A stretch of 64,000 nucleotides of DNA from Kryptolebias marmoratus (Eukaryota > Chordata > Actinopteri > Cyprinodontiformes > Rivulidae). A program made the position numbers and the translations under genes. Positions 1-10,525 of this stretch are shown here, piece by piece (within the stretch, counting starts at the first letter, position 1; each line of letters begins with the position of its first letter). The stretch is from NCBI RefSeq assembly GCF_001649575.2, contig NC_051452.1, positions 2,271,846-2,335,845 of the forward strand. Reading direction: 5' to 3'. A model generated the notes under the pieces. It worked only from the letters and a program-made list of their open reading frames with translations, ran no database searches and was not told where the DNA came from.

Positions 1-330
1 AGTGTCCATCAAGCTGATCAACCTCGTCACCTGACTTACCGAGATTACAGTCCTTGGCCAGTGGGCTGCATCAATTCACGGCCTCTCAGTGTGTAAATAA
101 AAAGGAAAACTCAAAAACAACACTTTTCCTCTGGCTTGTGATTGCTGCTAAAACAGACATAAAGGGAACACAATACAAAGTATTTATTGCTTCTAGTCAG
201 CAGGTTGTTTGAACTAATTGGCACAGATGATTAATTATTATATAACCCATGACAGGCCGTGGCAAATTGGAATTAAATGACTGGCTGACGTTGCATGTCT
301 CAGTTCAGTTGTGCAATAAACTAAAATGGA
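1..330. promoter_or_regulatory. Candidate non-coding regulatory island
   Basis: This stretch has no credible open frame, but its base composition is more even than the AT-rich DNA after it. Seen directly: a TGATTAATTA-type homeodomain cluster with TAATTA at 232-237, a TGACAGG motif at 250-256 of the kind bound by MEIS/TGIF proteins, and AATTAAATGAC shortly after. Dense homeodomain motifs in repeat-free sequence are typical of conserved developmental enhancers in fish gene deserts. That is inference; no alignment was available. It could equally be unremarkable spacer. Confidence 0.3.
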
Positions 331-1970
331 TTCATTTGCCTACTGTGGTACGCTGACGGTTGTATTCTTCCCTGTGCACACATTTGGTGCTCGCCAACAC
401 ATCTCAGTCATAAACTTTATGTTCAGAGGTAAACACTGATAGTTAAAGGGTACTCCAGGTGTCAGGATGCACAAAAGGACCCCAAACATTGAAGATTGGG
501 TCAGTAAACCATTTGATATCAGTACAAACCTAATTACTGCTGGTTTAATAGATGCTCAGTCCTTCTGGAAAAAATGACTATCAAATGTAAAAGCAGCTTT
601 AGGTAGTAAAAGGATGGGTCTTAAAAACCTCATTTTAGGTTTTGTTTGTACGAAAGCAGGGTTCCTATAAAGACATCCCTGAAAGTTAGGTTTCTTTTAA
701 TCACTAATATCTTTAAAGTAGGAAAAAATGCTTTAACGTAACATGTATAGTCTCAATCAGTTGCTTTTGTAAGTCATGTTTGAACTTGTTTGCTTTATGG
801 TAGGCATTATTCGTACAAAAATGTGCCCGTTTTGGGTTAAATACTTATTGTTTTACTCCACAAAATTCATTCAGATGTCTTATGTGTTAATTAAATTTGT
901 GAATGCTTTGATACAGGAAAAAAAATAAAAATAAATACAGTCACCGTGCTGAAAATAGTTTAGCTAAAGAAATCCTTCAAATTTTTGTAGCGTATTATTC
1001 AATTATCATTTTAGACTTTCTCTACCTTCCATTGTGAGGTTAATTAATATTCTCACAAAGACAACAAAATACTAATCTAATTAATAGAAATCTTCAAATA
1101 AATTGATTACTATGATGAGTAGTAAGACGTCATACATCTGTCACAGTACATTATGTTCTTGTAGCATCTAGATTTGTACTTCAGCTGAAAACCTTAAACT
1201 TCTGTGTATTTTAATTTTGTAATAAAAACAATCTTCTGAACAGTGTGACCACAATAATAATGTACATAAATTTGACATTACACATTTTTAGATGGAATTT
1301 AGCAGTAGTGTTGGTAGCTGTGCTTGTCTTGGTAATACCACAAGCCACAAACCCTTTACTACACAAAACGAGCAGTTGATATTCTTTCCAACACCAAATA
1401 ATACCTCAGTTTCTAATATCAAGCAAAAGCCTTTGTTGTTCATTCTTTTGAATACCAATTTTGAAGTGATGTTCTGTCAAGTAGATATAAAAAGTTAGTC
1501 CCTTCTCAGCTGTAAAATCGGTCTTATAGACAACAAAGTAATTGAAGTGGAAAAAGTCCTTAAGTCAGGCTAATGGCGAGTTGACAGGTCCCTGTTTTAT
1601 AGAGTATTTTAGGCAAATAAAACCAGTCTTGCTCGACAATGTCATACTAGTGTCATTAAACGGTCCTTAAAAGCTGAAAGACTTGGAACATGATCAGGAT
1701 CTTAAACACTGGTTGCTACATTTTCCCCCCATCCAGCAGGATCTTTTAGGACATTGTCCAACTCTTGCTTTTTTTAAATCTGCACACCCACAATCTTTAA
1801 TACTATTGTTCTTTTAAGGTTTTTTTTTATATGCCTGTTGATTGTTAGACTATGGAAATTGTTTTGTTAATCCAAATTACAGTTGTTACTAAAAAAAAGT
1901 ATATATTTTTTTGTTCTACTTTTCCATTTTACCACGCAGTAGGTTAAACGTATGCTACAATAAAACGTAA
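331..1970. other. AT-rich spacer, no gene recognised
   Basis: Stops occur often in all six frames and the longest frame (1292-1498, plus) resembles nothing I know. There are short T and A runs near 1765, 1820 and 1890. I see no repeat, RNA gene or clear motif cluster. Confidence 0.6.
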
Positions 1971-2640
1971 GTGTCCACATTTGCCTCCCATCCAGACTCT
2001 CCTACTGTCGATAACAACAGAATTTACTGCGCCTTGCCCCCACCAAATCAATTTCTACACTCTGTGCAGTCACTGCCTGGCTGGAGGAAGACATATGCAC
2101 TGTCAGTATCAAATCTAATCAAGTCTGGGCCTCCGTACCTGTTATGGTTGCTGGTATTCAGAATGGTCCTAATGGCGCTGTTGGTGCTGTTTGCGTGTCA
2201 GTATGGAGACTCCTAATGTGTGTGATATGCACAGTTGCACTCTCTCGGCGACACATTACATTTTTCACGCAGTAGATGGTCAATAAGTTTTCACGTAATG
2301 TCATTCTGTCTTAGCCATTTTCTCATTTTGTACACTGATGGCGATCTGTTGCGTTCCAGAAGGATTTGGGAACAAAATTTAATAATCGATGGGCGCATAC
2401 CACTCCTTCTCGTCTGCCGACCACTTTGTCTTTCTCGCCCTGTCCCCTCCCTCCCCTCTCCATTTCTCTCCCAGTCTCTAAATAATTACTTAAATGAATC
2501 CATTACCGGCCTGGCCTCGGCATTAACTGAAATGCCAGCCTCTGTGGGAAAGTGATGCATTCCACTGCAGGTAGAAAGCTCAAGGGGGAGCGTACTGTAG
2601 GAAAGATCCTATCTGAGATGAGCAATGTGGTGAGTCTAAC
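1971..2640. promoter_or_regulatory. Candidate non-coding regulatory island, higher GC
   Basis: GC content rises clearly against both flanks and the sequence is complex, with a pyrimidine-rich tract at about 2400-2475. Two plus-strand open frames (1971-2216 and 2235-2555) fall here, but their translations match no family I recognise and the second simply spans the pyrimidine tract. The run from about 2200 to 2320 holds several TAAT/ATTA and CGTAAT-like words. Possibilities are a conserved enhancer, an exon of a non-coding RNA, or an unrecognised short exon. No convincing acceptor/donor pair in frame supports the exon reading. Confidence 0.25.
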
Positions 2641-3223
2641 ACCATTTTCTGCTTAAGACAATTTCAAGTTCTTATTATAAAAAAGAGGGAGAAAAAAAAT
2701 CCATTTTGCACATCTGAGAAAAGTTCGTAGGTTCTAAAACGAAGCCCGATGATCACTGTCAAAGTGATTGATTAGTTGCTTGGCTGTTGTAACAGAATCA
2801 AAGTTTTTTTTTTTAGCTATTAAATCTCAAACCTTTGATCAAATGGATGTTAAGACTGACTACTGCTCAGTGCCTGCTTTGTTCACGTCCCCGTGTAGCT
2901 TCTTGATCTCAATTTCAGCTAACATCAATGCACATGCAGATTCTTTTTTTTATTGCCTCAATATCAGTCACGAAACATTCCAGAGTCTGATCCGTAAACC
3001 AAAAATGTTTCAAGTGCACAAAAGGTCTTGTTTTGAACTTTGATTTGATTTGATTTTTTTTTACTTTTAGAGGGTTATTTAAAATACAGTTTATGCTTCC
3101 TCTCATCCCTTCAAATAGATGCAAAGTGCATGCAAAAATACTGTAGTGCAAAACTGGACACTGCCCACTGAGAGGAAAACACAAGTAACAGAACATTTCT
3201 TTAGTATAGCACTAAAAGTAGTT

Positions 3224-3550
3224 ATTGCCCTCTGCGAAAGGTAAAAAGGTTGTTTTTGCCTGTGTGTGTGCATATGTCTGTCATGTTAGCAAAATAGCTC
3301 ATGAACCACTGGGCAAATTTTAATGGATCTCTCAAAGTATTAATTAGATATACATCTACAACTGATTAATTTTGTGAACACAAAAATGGCTAAAAGTTAG
3401 TAAATTTTACAGATACTGAGTTAACATTTCTAAAAAAAACCACGAGTCAAATCTTACTGAAACATTGAGTTTACATTTACACTGATTGACTCTTGGAGTC
3501 AACTCGAGTCAAGATGGCCACCGCAGCTAATCAACTATAACAAACACAAA
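3224..3550 (-). repeat. Interspersed repeat family R, copy A (rearranged)
   Basis: On the minus strand this reproduces the words shared by the other R copies: the core phrase around GCTGCGGTGGCCATCTTGA (3511-3535 in reverse complement), then TTGACTCC, then a CA-rich tract and a short end resembling CCTTTCGCAGAGGG at about 3226-3240. A second block equivalent to the left part of the unit (around 3375-3430) sits on the wrong side of the core, so this copy has been internally deleted or is two partial copies joined. It is the only clearly minus-strand member. It has no coding capacity. Family name unknown to me. Confidence 0.7.
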
Positions 3551-3594
3551 AACAAGTATTAGTCAACTTCGAGTTTTCAAAATGTCTCAATGTT

Positions 3595-3790
3595 TCAGCT
3601 TCCTCGCGTTAGGCTCACTGTGTCGCAGGATTTTGAACCTGCGAAATAACCTCGCCCAATAAATTTTCTCTCCAAAACGTCAATCATCACGAGTGTCTGG
3701 AGGCCTCTAATTAGTTTCTGTAATTCTAGAGTGCTAGAATGACAACATGTGTGCAAATTACTGGAAATTTCTTTTTCTCAATTGCCACCT
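3595..3790. promoter_or_regulatory. Possible regulatory island beside repeat R
   Basis: Complex sequence with a palindromic homeodomain-type word CTAATTAG at about 3708-3715 and TGTAATTC shortly after. It has no open frame of note and no similarity to other parts of the window. Weak evidence only. Confidence 0.18.
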
Positions 3791-4119
3791 GGAGTTTTTT
3801 TACAAACATGTTGTGGAAAATTTGCACATTTTCTTCCAATTTTTAGTTCCCAACAGGCACAGCACAGTGAGATGTGACCTTTTAATGAAATCTGATAGTC
3901 AACTTTTAACTTCTTGTATGCTTATTTAGTTTTTCTCTCCATTAAAAAAATAATTGACAATAGATTCGCTGATATTGAATTCCAGCTTCTGCCCTTCAGC
4001 ATTTTTGCTTTATTTAGCCTTTTTTTGCTAATCAGAGAATGATTTAGTGTATCACTATTAAATACTAAGAAATAATCATTGGATTCCTGGTATAGTTGCT
4101 TTTTTCATTATGATGCTGT

Positions 4120-4150
4120 TCAACTTTGTAAAAAAAAAAAACAAAGTTGA
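4120..4150. repeat. Perfect 10-bp inverted repeat around an oligo-A loop
   Basis: TCAACTTTGT at 4120-4129 is followed by eleven A residues and then its exact reverse complement ACAAAGTTGA at 4141-4150. A transcript from either strand could fold into a 10-bp stem. No T-run or gene end suggests a terminator, and such structures also arise by slippage and template switching. Confidence 0.8.
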
Positions 4151-4269
4151 CATTTTGGGGTATGAGTAATGTTCTTGGTAAGCAAAAGGCCCTAGTCTAG
4201 TTCTAAATATACTCTCAAACACCTATTGCTGAATGAGTAACTGCTGCAACACTTCCATGCTCTGATTAG

Positions 4270-4930
4270 GTCAAATTCACGTGTGTTGAATCCCAATAAT
4301 TTCAACACAAGTGCACATAAAGGCACACATAAAACAATTTGGTGCGACGGATATCAGAGGAAAGAACAAAGACACATGAACACACTCTGGCTCCGCAGCT
4401 GCCATCCCATTTTTCAGAGACACTTTAAAACAATCGATGCCCCCTCCAGAGTAATCCATATTCTCCATATCCATGTTTTGCAAGACATAAAACATCAATT
4501 ACTGTGTCAAATCTTTATTCAGAAGTCAGAAAATGACAAGCGGGGCGTCCAAATGAGGCCTGGATACACGGTCACGCGCAGACTGTTCGCGAAACACGCA
4601 AGCTTAGATTCTTTCGTGCTCCTCTCTGTGAATCAGATGCAAAAAAAAACAAAAAACATCCCAACCAATTCACATGCACGGCAAATAGAAATCCTTTTGG
4701 CGAACGTGGAAGTGGGGAACTAAGAGGGATATGGTGCGCCGCTCACTACCTAACGTACATAATGAAAAGTGCAAGCTCCGTCATTTTTTTGCAGATAAAA
4801 GTATTCTGATGAGAGCCAGAGACAATAGCAGGACATTAATCTCCTTGACGTGCCAGCTTTGGTTTTAAAACACCCACTTCCCCCATTTGGGAGCTCTCTA
4901 TCTATCTAATGCTACATTCTCTGCAACCGT
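4270..4930. promoter_or_regulatory. Candidate non-coding regulatory island
   Basis: A long stretch of balanced, repeat-free sequence lies between AT-rich flanks. Words of interest are a TAATCCATATTC run at about 4452-4463 (an OTX/PITX-type TAATCC core), GACAATAG (SOX-like) near 4821, and TTAATCTCC near 4836. A 146-codon plus-strand frame (4283-4723) and a minus-strand frame (4277-4498) overlap here; neither translation has a recognisable domain, so I treat them as chance. Function is inferred from composition and motif density only. Confidence 0.25.
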
Positions 4931-5439
4931 ATTTAGAGTTCACGCACACAGAATACTCCTTTCACAGATATGTCACATTGAGAGATGCATAAATACGTAG
5001 AACGAACTTCCAAATTATAACACATGCTGAATCATAACATGACTGGAGAAATACATCTGCGCAAGTGTTGCAATATATATATATTTTCCTGAGTAAGTAA
5101 CTCTTGTCTAATAGGAGGAACATTTACAGTGAATGCAGCATTTTATTACTATTATTTTGCTCTCATGGGGGCAGCAGAAACAGATGAAAACTCCAATCAT
5201 CAGTTTAAACTGTCAGGGGAAAAAACAGTCCTCCCCCATTTTGGGACAAACAGTAAAAAGATGTTCTGTTGTACTGCTTTTTTTTGTTTGTTTTAATGAA
5301 AAAAAACCTACACCTTTTGTTTTGTTTTTAATCGTAAAGTGTTGGCCAGCTGACTTTTCTAACTGTACCAAAAGTAGCTGATTCAGAAACAATTTCCCAA
5401 CAAAAAGTTTCTCATGAAAGACCTGCTGGATTTTGTTTC

Positions 5440-5560
5440 TGCAGCTAAACTCTCGTCATTGTTAATTACCTATTATCTAACAATGCAGGCCAGGTAGCGT
5501 ATAGGTTTCTGAAAATACCTGATGAGTCGTGTATGCGCTGTCATAACTGCATAAAGGATA
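5440..5560. promoter_or_regulatory. Candidate enhancer-like element with SOX and homeodomain words
   Basis: CATTGTTAATTACC at 5457-5470 joins a SOX-type CATTGT/ACAATG core to a homeodomain TTAATTAC core. ACAATG recurs about 20 bp later, and a CGTGTATGCGCTGTCATAA stretch follows near 5530. The block is complex and non-repetitive within an AT-rich region. Regulatory function is inference. Confidence 0.3.
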
Positions 5561-5569
5561 ACTTTGACA

Positions 5570-6750
5570 AGAAAAAATACTTGTTTAGCAGCTTTGAAAA
5601 GTGCCAGTTTGCCTACTTTGGTGGCTTTATTTCTCTCACAAATGCAAATTTGGACTTAGTTTCTTGAAAGTTGACAAGAAAAAAGGAATTCAGGAGTATA
5701 AATAGATATTGTGTGTATACATATCACTGCAGAAGAAAAAGAATAAGATGACGGAAAAACACCCAAACTGACAAAAATAGCTTTTAAGTTGTTTTTTTTT
5801 TTCTTTATTCTTTGATTAGCTTTAGAAATGTTTCAGCTAATGTTTCAGTGCACATTAGCATTAGCCTACAATCAAACTTTTGAGCAGCTTTCCCCTCAGC
5901 ATTTCCCAGTGGTGAGGGTTTTGTATTATTAATAATCCATTTTTGCAGATGTGCATATACTTCTCCCCAGTAGAATACTGTGACGGACATATTGTATATA
6001 TGGATTGGAGAAAAAAAAGGTAAACAAAAAAGACAAAGAGTCCAGTTCTTTTCTGCTTTTCCTTTTCTGCTCAAACCTTCCCAGCACTACCCAAGCCAAA
6101 TGTTTCAATAAGCTATATATGAGTTTGCTAGTGGCCTTTATATTTCTGTGTATTTCTTTCAGAAATGTTATGCAGGGAAGATTCATCTCAATATAGAAGG
6201 ATGGCATACCCTGTGCGGTGTTTGCGATATTACATGAAAGTGTCTCATTTTTCCACCTTAGAAAATCCACTTTCATATCATCTCAAATATCAAGCTACAG
6301 TATACAGCTTTTTAATAATCTGTTGCCAAGTGATTTATGGCTCGCTGAGCTGTAAAGATTGGTGATGTTTGTGCACAGTGTGATCTGAAGTTTTGACAAG
6401 CTTGCGTAGCGTTTGATCAGATATTGATATAAAATCTCTTCGGTAAAAATTTGTTCCTTTATCGTCATGGTTTCCTGAGAGGTTTATCTGTGGCTTCAAT
6501 GTGCTGGTCATCATTATGTTGGTTTCATTTGTTTTATGGAAGTTAACTTTGCAAAACAAAACAAAAAAAAAATCTACCGGAACCCCCAACCCTCCCCCAG
6601 TCAGAATTCCAAGTCAAAAAATCCACAAAATTGAATATGGCTGCCTCAGGAATGGAAAGTGGCATCCGCTGCAGTAATAAAGATTTATTTTCACTTTTGT
6701 TTGGTTTATTTCTCAGACAACCAGTCACACACATATGGAGCTACATCTGT
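5570..6750. other. AT-rich spacer, no gene recognised
   Basis: Several overlapping small frames of 60-115 codons occur on both strands between 5805 and 6734. None has a recognisable domain, and their overlap in opposite frames argues against coding. I see no mobile element until the MITE at 6755. Confidence 0.55.
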
Positions 6751-6854
6751 AAGGCAGGGGTCTCCAATCCTGGTCCTGGAGGGCCACCATCCTGCATGTT
6801 TTCCTTGTTCCTCTGCTCCAACACGCCTGATTTGAATCAATGGGTGATTAACAG

Positions 6855-7383
6855 CTGATCCAGAACGCTGCTGCTCGTGTTCTCACTAAAACCAGGAAGA
6901 TAGAGCACATAACACCAGTTTTAAAGTCCCTACACTGGCTCCCTGTAGCTCAAAGAATAGACTTTAAAATACTGTTGTTAGTTTATAAATCACTGAACGG
7001 TTTAGCACCACAATACATTAAAGATCTGTTATNNNNNNNNNNNNNNNNNNNNNNNNNNNNNNNNNNNNNNNNNNNNNNNNNNNNNNNNNNNNNNNNNNNN
7101 NNNNNNNNNNNNNNNNNNNNNNNNNNNNNNNNNNNNNNNNNNNNNNNNNNNNNNNNNNNNNNNNNNNNNNNNNNNNNNNNNNNNNNNNNNNNNNNNNNNN
7201 NNNNNNNNNNNNNNNNNNNNNNNNNNNNNNNNNNNNNNNNAGTGCGGGTTTTTGTCTCTTTCTTACTGTTTATTCAATGTCACATGCTGTTTTTATTTTG
7301 TTTTTTAATTATGTAAAGCACCTTGAAATGCCTTGCTGCTGAAATGTGCTATACAAATAAAATTTGATTGATTGATTGATTGA
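6855..7383 (+). mobile_element. L2-clade LINE, 5'-truncated 3' end
   Basis: This is the last part of a non-LTR retrotransposon. Before the gap, the plus strand encodes the end of the reverse-transcriptase region: LTKTRKIEHITP, then LHWLPVAQRIDFK, then LVYKSLNGLAPQYIKDLL (about 6876-7032), a conserved teleost L2-type sequence. A run of 208 Ns removes the next part. The tail after 7241 is a 3' UTR ending with GCTATACAAATAAA and a TTGA tetramer array (about 7360-7383), the usual L2-type terminus. TAACAG flanks the insert on both sides (6849-6854 and 7384-7389), consistent with a short target-site duplication. The copy is 5'-truncated and cannot move itself. Confidence 0.85.
7033..7240. other. 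Assembly gap (208 N)
   Basis: An uninterrupted run of N lies inside the L2 LINE. The gap probably reflects reads collapsing in a multi-copy repeat. The open frame spanning it (6975-7316) is an artefact of translating N. Confidence 0.99.
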
Positions 7384-7479
7384 TAACAGGCTTCTGCAGA
7401 ACATGAAGAGGTAATTTAACCTCTGAATCAGGTGTGTTGGAGCAGGAAACAAGAAAAACATGCAGGATTTTTGGCCCAA

Positions 7480-8190
7480 TTTATTGAGCTTGTGCAAATG
7501 TGTCAATCGGTGTGATTTCAAATGAAGATTTCTGTTTTGTTTGTTGCAATGTTTTGTGTTCAACCGCTCCCCAGTGTGATACGAGCCTTAAGATCTATTC
7601 TGATGCTAAATTTAATTTTATTGTCTAAAGTAACTCAAACCAATAACTGTTACGTCTTTTATGGATTTTCTAGATTTTTACACATTATTTCAGATGGATA
7701 TAAATTACCATTTGATGCAAAACTGGTGCTTTGTAAACTATTTCAATGGTGCATTTGTTAAACCGCTGAGAGATTTTGAAAATTCGATTTGTTTAGGGTT
7801 TTTGTAAATTCAGTTCTAAATACTGAGTTTTCTTTGGATTAGCTTGATTTCCCTATAGGAACCTCTCCCTGGTTGTCCAAATTTAAATTATTTGAAAAAC
7901 CAACAAACAAATAAACAAAAACTGATCTATAACTTTAAGATTATTTAAGATGATTTTTAAGATGTTTTTATTGTATTCAGTGACGTTCTTGTAGATGTTG
8001 AGAGCTAACATTTATAGCATTAGCCTTGTGGGTGTAAATTAACATTAGTATCAAATAAGACAATAAAAGTCAACCTGGTAGATACATATTTCATGAGTAA
8101 AACATTCAAGTGTTGCTAATCTGTAGCCATTTTCTTTCAAATCATGTAAACCTTACCTACATAAATCAGCATAAAATCAGCTGCTGTTGA
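7480..8190. other. AT-rich spacer, nothing recognised
   Basis: There is one 79-codon plus-strand frame (7522-7761) with no recognisable domain. I see no repeat similarity to the rest of the window. Confidence 0.55.
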
Positions 8191-8194
8191 AAAC

Positions 8195-8242
8195 GCTTTG
8201 TTGTCCTGTTGCTGTACAAATAAACCTGCCTTGCCTTGCTGT
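8195..8242 (+). mobile_element. Retroposon 3' tail, L2-like
   Basis: The run ends in GCTGTACAAATAAA followed by CCTGCCTTGCCTTG, a pentamer-type tail. It parallels the GCTATACAAATAAA plus TTGA array ending the LINE at 7383, so it is probably the remaining 3' end of another LINE or LINE-mobilised SINE. The body is too decayed to place. Confidence 0.5.
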
Positions 8243-8643
8243 TTGGTTCCCTTCACCACTGTTTGCTACTAAGTTACATCTCAATTTGTGCAGATGACCT
8301 CTTTTGCTGCCTGAAAGGCTGATTATTCCATATCTGTACCAGCCTGCACATTACCAACCCTTTCCAATTTGTATTGGAATTGCTTCAAACCAAATGTACT
8401 GATCCGTAGTGCAGATTCTGCCCTGGTATGCTTCAAAAAGACCACTGACCCATCTCGGAACTGCTTCCTGACTGTCAGAGGCGAAGGAGAGTTCATTGGA
8501 AACTCCTAATGTGGCCCCTGACAAGTGCGTCTAAGCCCGCTAACGATGACAGAGGAACTTCCCACGCAATCAGCCACTGCATCAGTCTCCCGGGGAGAGA
8601 CAGAAGGGGGAAGAGCATGAGGTAGACAGGGAGAGACTGTGGA

Positions 8644-8666
8644 GTGTGTGTGTGTGTGTATGTGTG
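8644..8666. repeat. GT dinucleotide microsatellite
   Basis: An imperfect (GT)n run interrupted once by an A. The surrounding 8460-8640 is GC-richer, complex sequence with no gene that I can support. Confidence 0.9.
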
Positions 8667-9194
8667 CATACAACCTGGAGGGGTAAGAAAAGGCGGTTGA
8701 CATTTGTTTGGCAGAGCATGCACACTTGAGTAACATGTCTAGAAGTAAGTGAAATGTGACGTGTTTGTATAACATGTTGGGTTTTAGATTGTGCCGAATC
8801 ACTGAGTAACACAATTTTATTATTATACATTTTTTCAGTTGGTGTTTTAATTTTCCATTTGAATGCCTAAAATGAGAACACACTCTCACAAGCTAAAAAT
8901 ACCCTGTATCCTGAAGATGCATGCCACATCCAAGACATGTTGTCAGATCTTAACAAGAACTTTTAATTTAGGTAGATTTAGCTGGCTATAGAGATGGAAA
9001 GCACAGTTTCAGAGTAGTTCAAAAGGTCATTGCAGAACAAATTTTACGTTTTAGATCAGGTCATCCTGCTGCCTACAGATGTATGTAAAGGTGTAATATT
9101 CTTTGAATAAATGCATATTGCCTGCTACATTTTGTGCCAGATAATAAAACTAAGATCCTCTTATGTTAAGAAAAGACAGCATTATATCCATTTT

Positions 9195-9545
9195 GGTCAA
9201 ACCATGAATATATTCTGCACAATCTCACACAATACTGTGAGATCTTGTGTGAGATGTTACCTCTTTGATTATGTTGTAAATGACTCTCAGCTACTACCAC
9301 ATCAAATTGTAGCTCACTATCTATAAATCGGACTCATCTGATACTCTCCAAAGTCTGTTAGCTGCGGTGGCCATCTTGAATTGGGTTGACTCCAAAAGTT
9401 AATCAGCTCCAATGATTATTTTTTTGAGTTTAATGAAAATCACTCCAGTGGTTCATAAGAATTTTTGCTAAAAGACACACACCCACACACACAGGCTCAG
9501 ACACAGACAGAAACATTTGCCTTTCAACAATGGGCGATAAAAATA
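9195..9545 (+). repeat. Interspersed repeat family R, copy B
   Basis: One of the best-preserved copies. From left to right it has the TGCACAATCTCAC/GTGAGAT region, the ATGACTCTCAGCTACTACCAC block (about 9280), the core GCTGCGGTGGCCATCTTGAA (9361-9380), GGGTTGACTCCAAAAGTTAA, a CACTCCAGTGGTTCATAAG block, GCTAAAAGACACACACCC and a CA tract, then CCTTTCAACAATGGGCGATA at the right end. The same ordered words recur in about eleven other places in this window. No open frame is shared between copies. Confidence 0.8.
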
Positions 9546-9699
9546 GAATTACAGTATGTTTGAAGGTTTTAGTCCTACCATGCAGGCTGTATCCAGTGTA
9601 TTTCCATCTCACTTCTATAAGAAATGACATTTGGTGGAAATGCAACCATTTAAAGGATTGTGTATTTGTACAGTGCCTTTTAATAATAACGCACTGAAA

Positions 9700-10190
9700 C
9701 AAGAGGCAAATAAAGCATGACTGATTCTGTTTCATTCAGACAGATTTGGTGTGAGCTACAATCTCTGTCGGACTTGCGTCACATGACAGTGAATAATATG
9801 CCCGCGAGCTTCCAACGCGTGTTGGCAACGAAACCAGAAAGTTTGTTTTCACTCGTCTTCAACTGTCAGCTCACATTTATAAATCAATCCAAGAAGCTGG
9901 TCGGTACTCAGCCTATTGCTGTTTCATAACAGGCTTGTCTTGCTTAGTCAGACTACTTATTTTCCCCTTCTTAGCTTCTCTCTGTTCCACTCCTTTTGTT
10001 TCTTCCTTCTTTCTCCTCCTCCTCACATCTTTCCTTTTTCCCGTCCCTCTTTGGACTCCTTTCATCCCGTCACACTCCTCTCATTCTATGTAGCAAGACT
10101 CTCTTTGGTCTCGATCCAATCACAGAAGATGATGTCAGCGAGCCTGCATGTGATATGTGCATGTGTCGCCTCGATAACTAGCCTGGTGTA
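9700..10190. other. Complex spacer with a long pyrimidine tract
   Basis: About 9970-10090 is strongly pyrimidine-rich on the plus strand (TTCCTTCTTTCTCCTCCTCC-like), which by itself creates the open frames at 9916-10191 and 9996-10181. The preceding 9710-9910 is repeat-free and balanced. No gene or branchpoint/acceptor arrangement convinces me. Confidence 0.4.
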
Positions 10191-10340
10191 AATATATCTC
10201 TGCTCACGGCGATGCAGCGCAGCTAGTTTGTGTCATCTGGGATGTTGCAAGTGATGTTAATAAAGCAAACCAGCCAAAAAAAAAATTAGGGAAAATAATT
10301 AATCATGTGTCAGCCTGACTACAAGGCGAGATTGTCGTGA
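10191..10340. promoter_or_regulatory. Candidate regulatory island
   Basis: A dense run of complex sequence with GATGTTAATAAAGC and ATAATTAATCATG words (about 10252 and 10297), the latter a homeodomain-type cluster. It lies in a gene-free, repeat-free gap. Inferred from motifs only. Confidence 0.25.
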
Positions 10341-10506
10341 GTAACACATATTCCAGCAGTAGCAGTGATATTTAGATACAGCAGGGTGCAATCGTTCTGT
10401 TCTCAGAGCCTTGGAAGATTGGTGGTGCAGCAGACTTCAAGGCACTGGAAGTGTCCCTGGGGATAGAGCTATGCGACAGTCCATTTGTGTGTTTGTGTGT
10501 GAGTTT

Positions 10507-10525
10507 AAAAAAAAAAGGGGGGGGG
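10507..10525. repeat. A10/G9 homopolymer junction
   Basis: Ten A residues directly abut nine G residues on the plus strand. Such junctions are prone to replication slippage and to sequencing length errors. Confidence 0.9.

Larger units (their letters stand above)
6755..7476 (+). mobile_element. hAT-type MITE split by an L2 LINE insertion
   Basis: The left part (6755-6854) starts with CAGGGGTCTCCAATCCTGG and reads on through GGAGGGCCACC and a CTCCAACACGCCTGATT stretch. The right part (7384-7476) carries the mirror image: AATCAGGTGTGTTGGAG at about 7425-7441, then CATGCAGGA and GGCCC. The two halves are an interrupted palindrome of the kind seen in short non-autonomous hAT elements of fish (family assignment from memory). 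The terminal inverted repeat expected to the right of about 7476 is missing, so that end is truncated. A LINE interrupts the centre and duplicates the hexamer TAACAG. Confidence 0.7.

Noticed and set aside
2560..2640. A possible exon between CACTGCAG and GTGGTGAGT
   Set aside because: The word GTGGTGAGT looks like a donor, but the upstream pyrimidine tract is poor, the enclosed frame contains stops and no protein similarity is visible.
6975..7316. A 113-codon plus-strand frame
   Set aside because: Most of it is the 208-base N gap. The real part is the end of the L2 reverse transcriptase, already annotated.
7360..7383. An independent TTGA tetranucleotide microsatellite
   Set aside because: It is the 3' tail of the L2 LINE and is flanked by the target-site duplication.
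9916..10191. Two overlapping plus-strand frames with Ser/Phe/Leu-rich translations
   Set aside because: They exist because of the pyrimidine tract at 9970-10090, and the two frames contradict each other.
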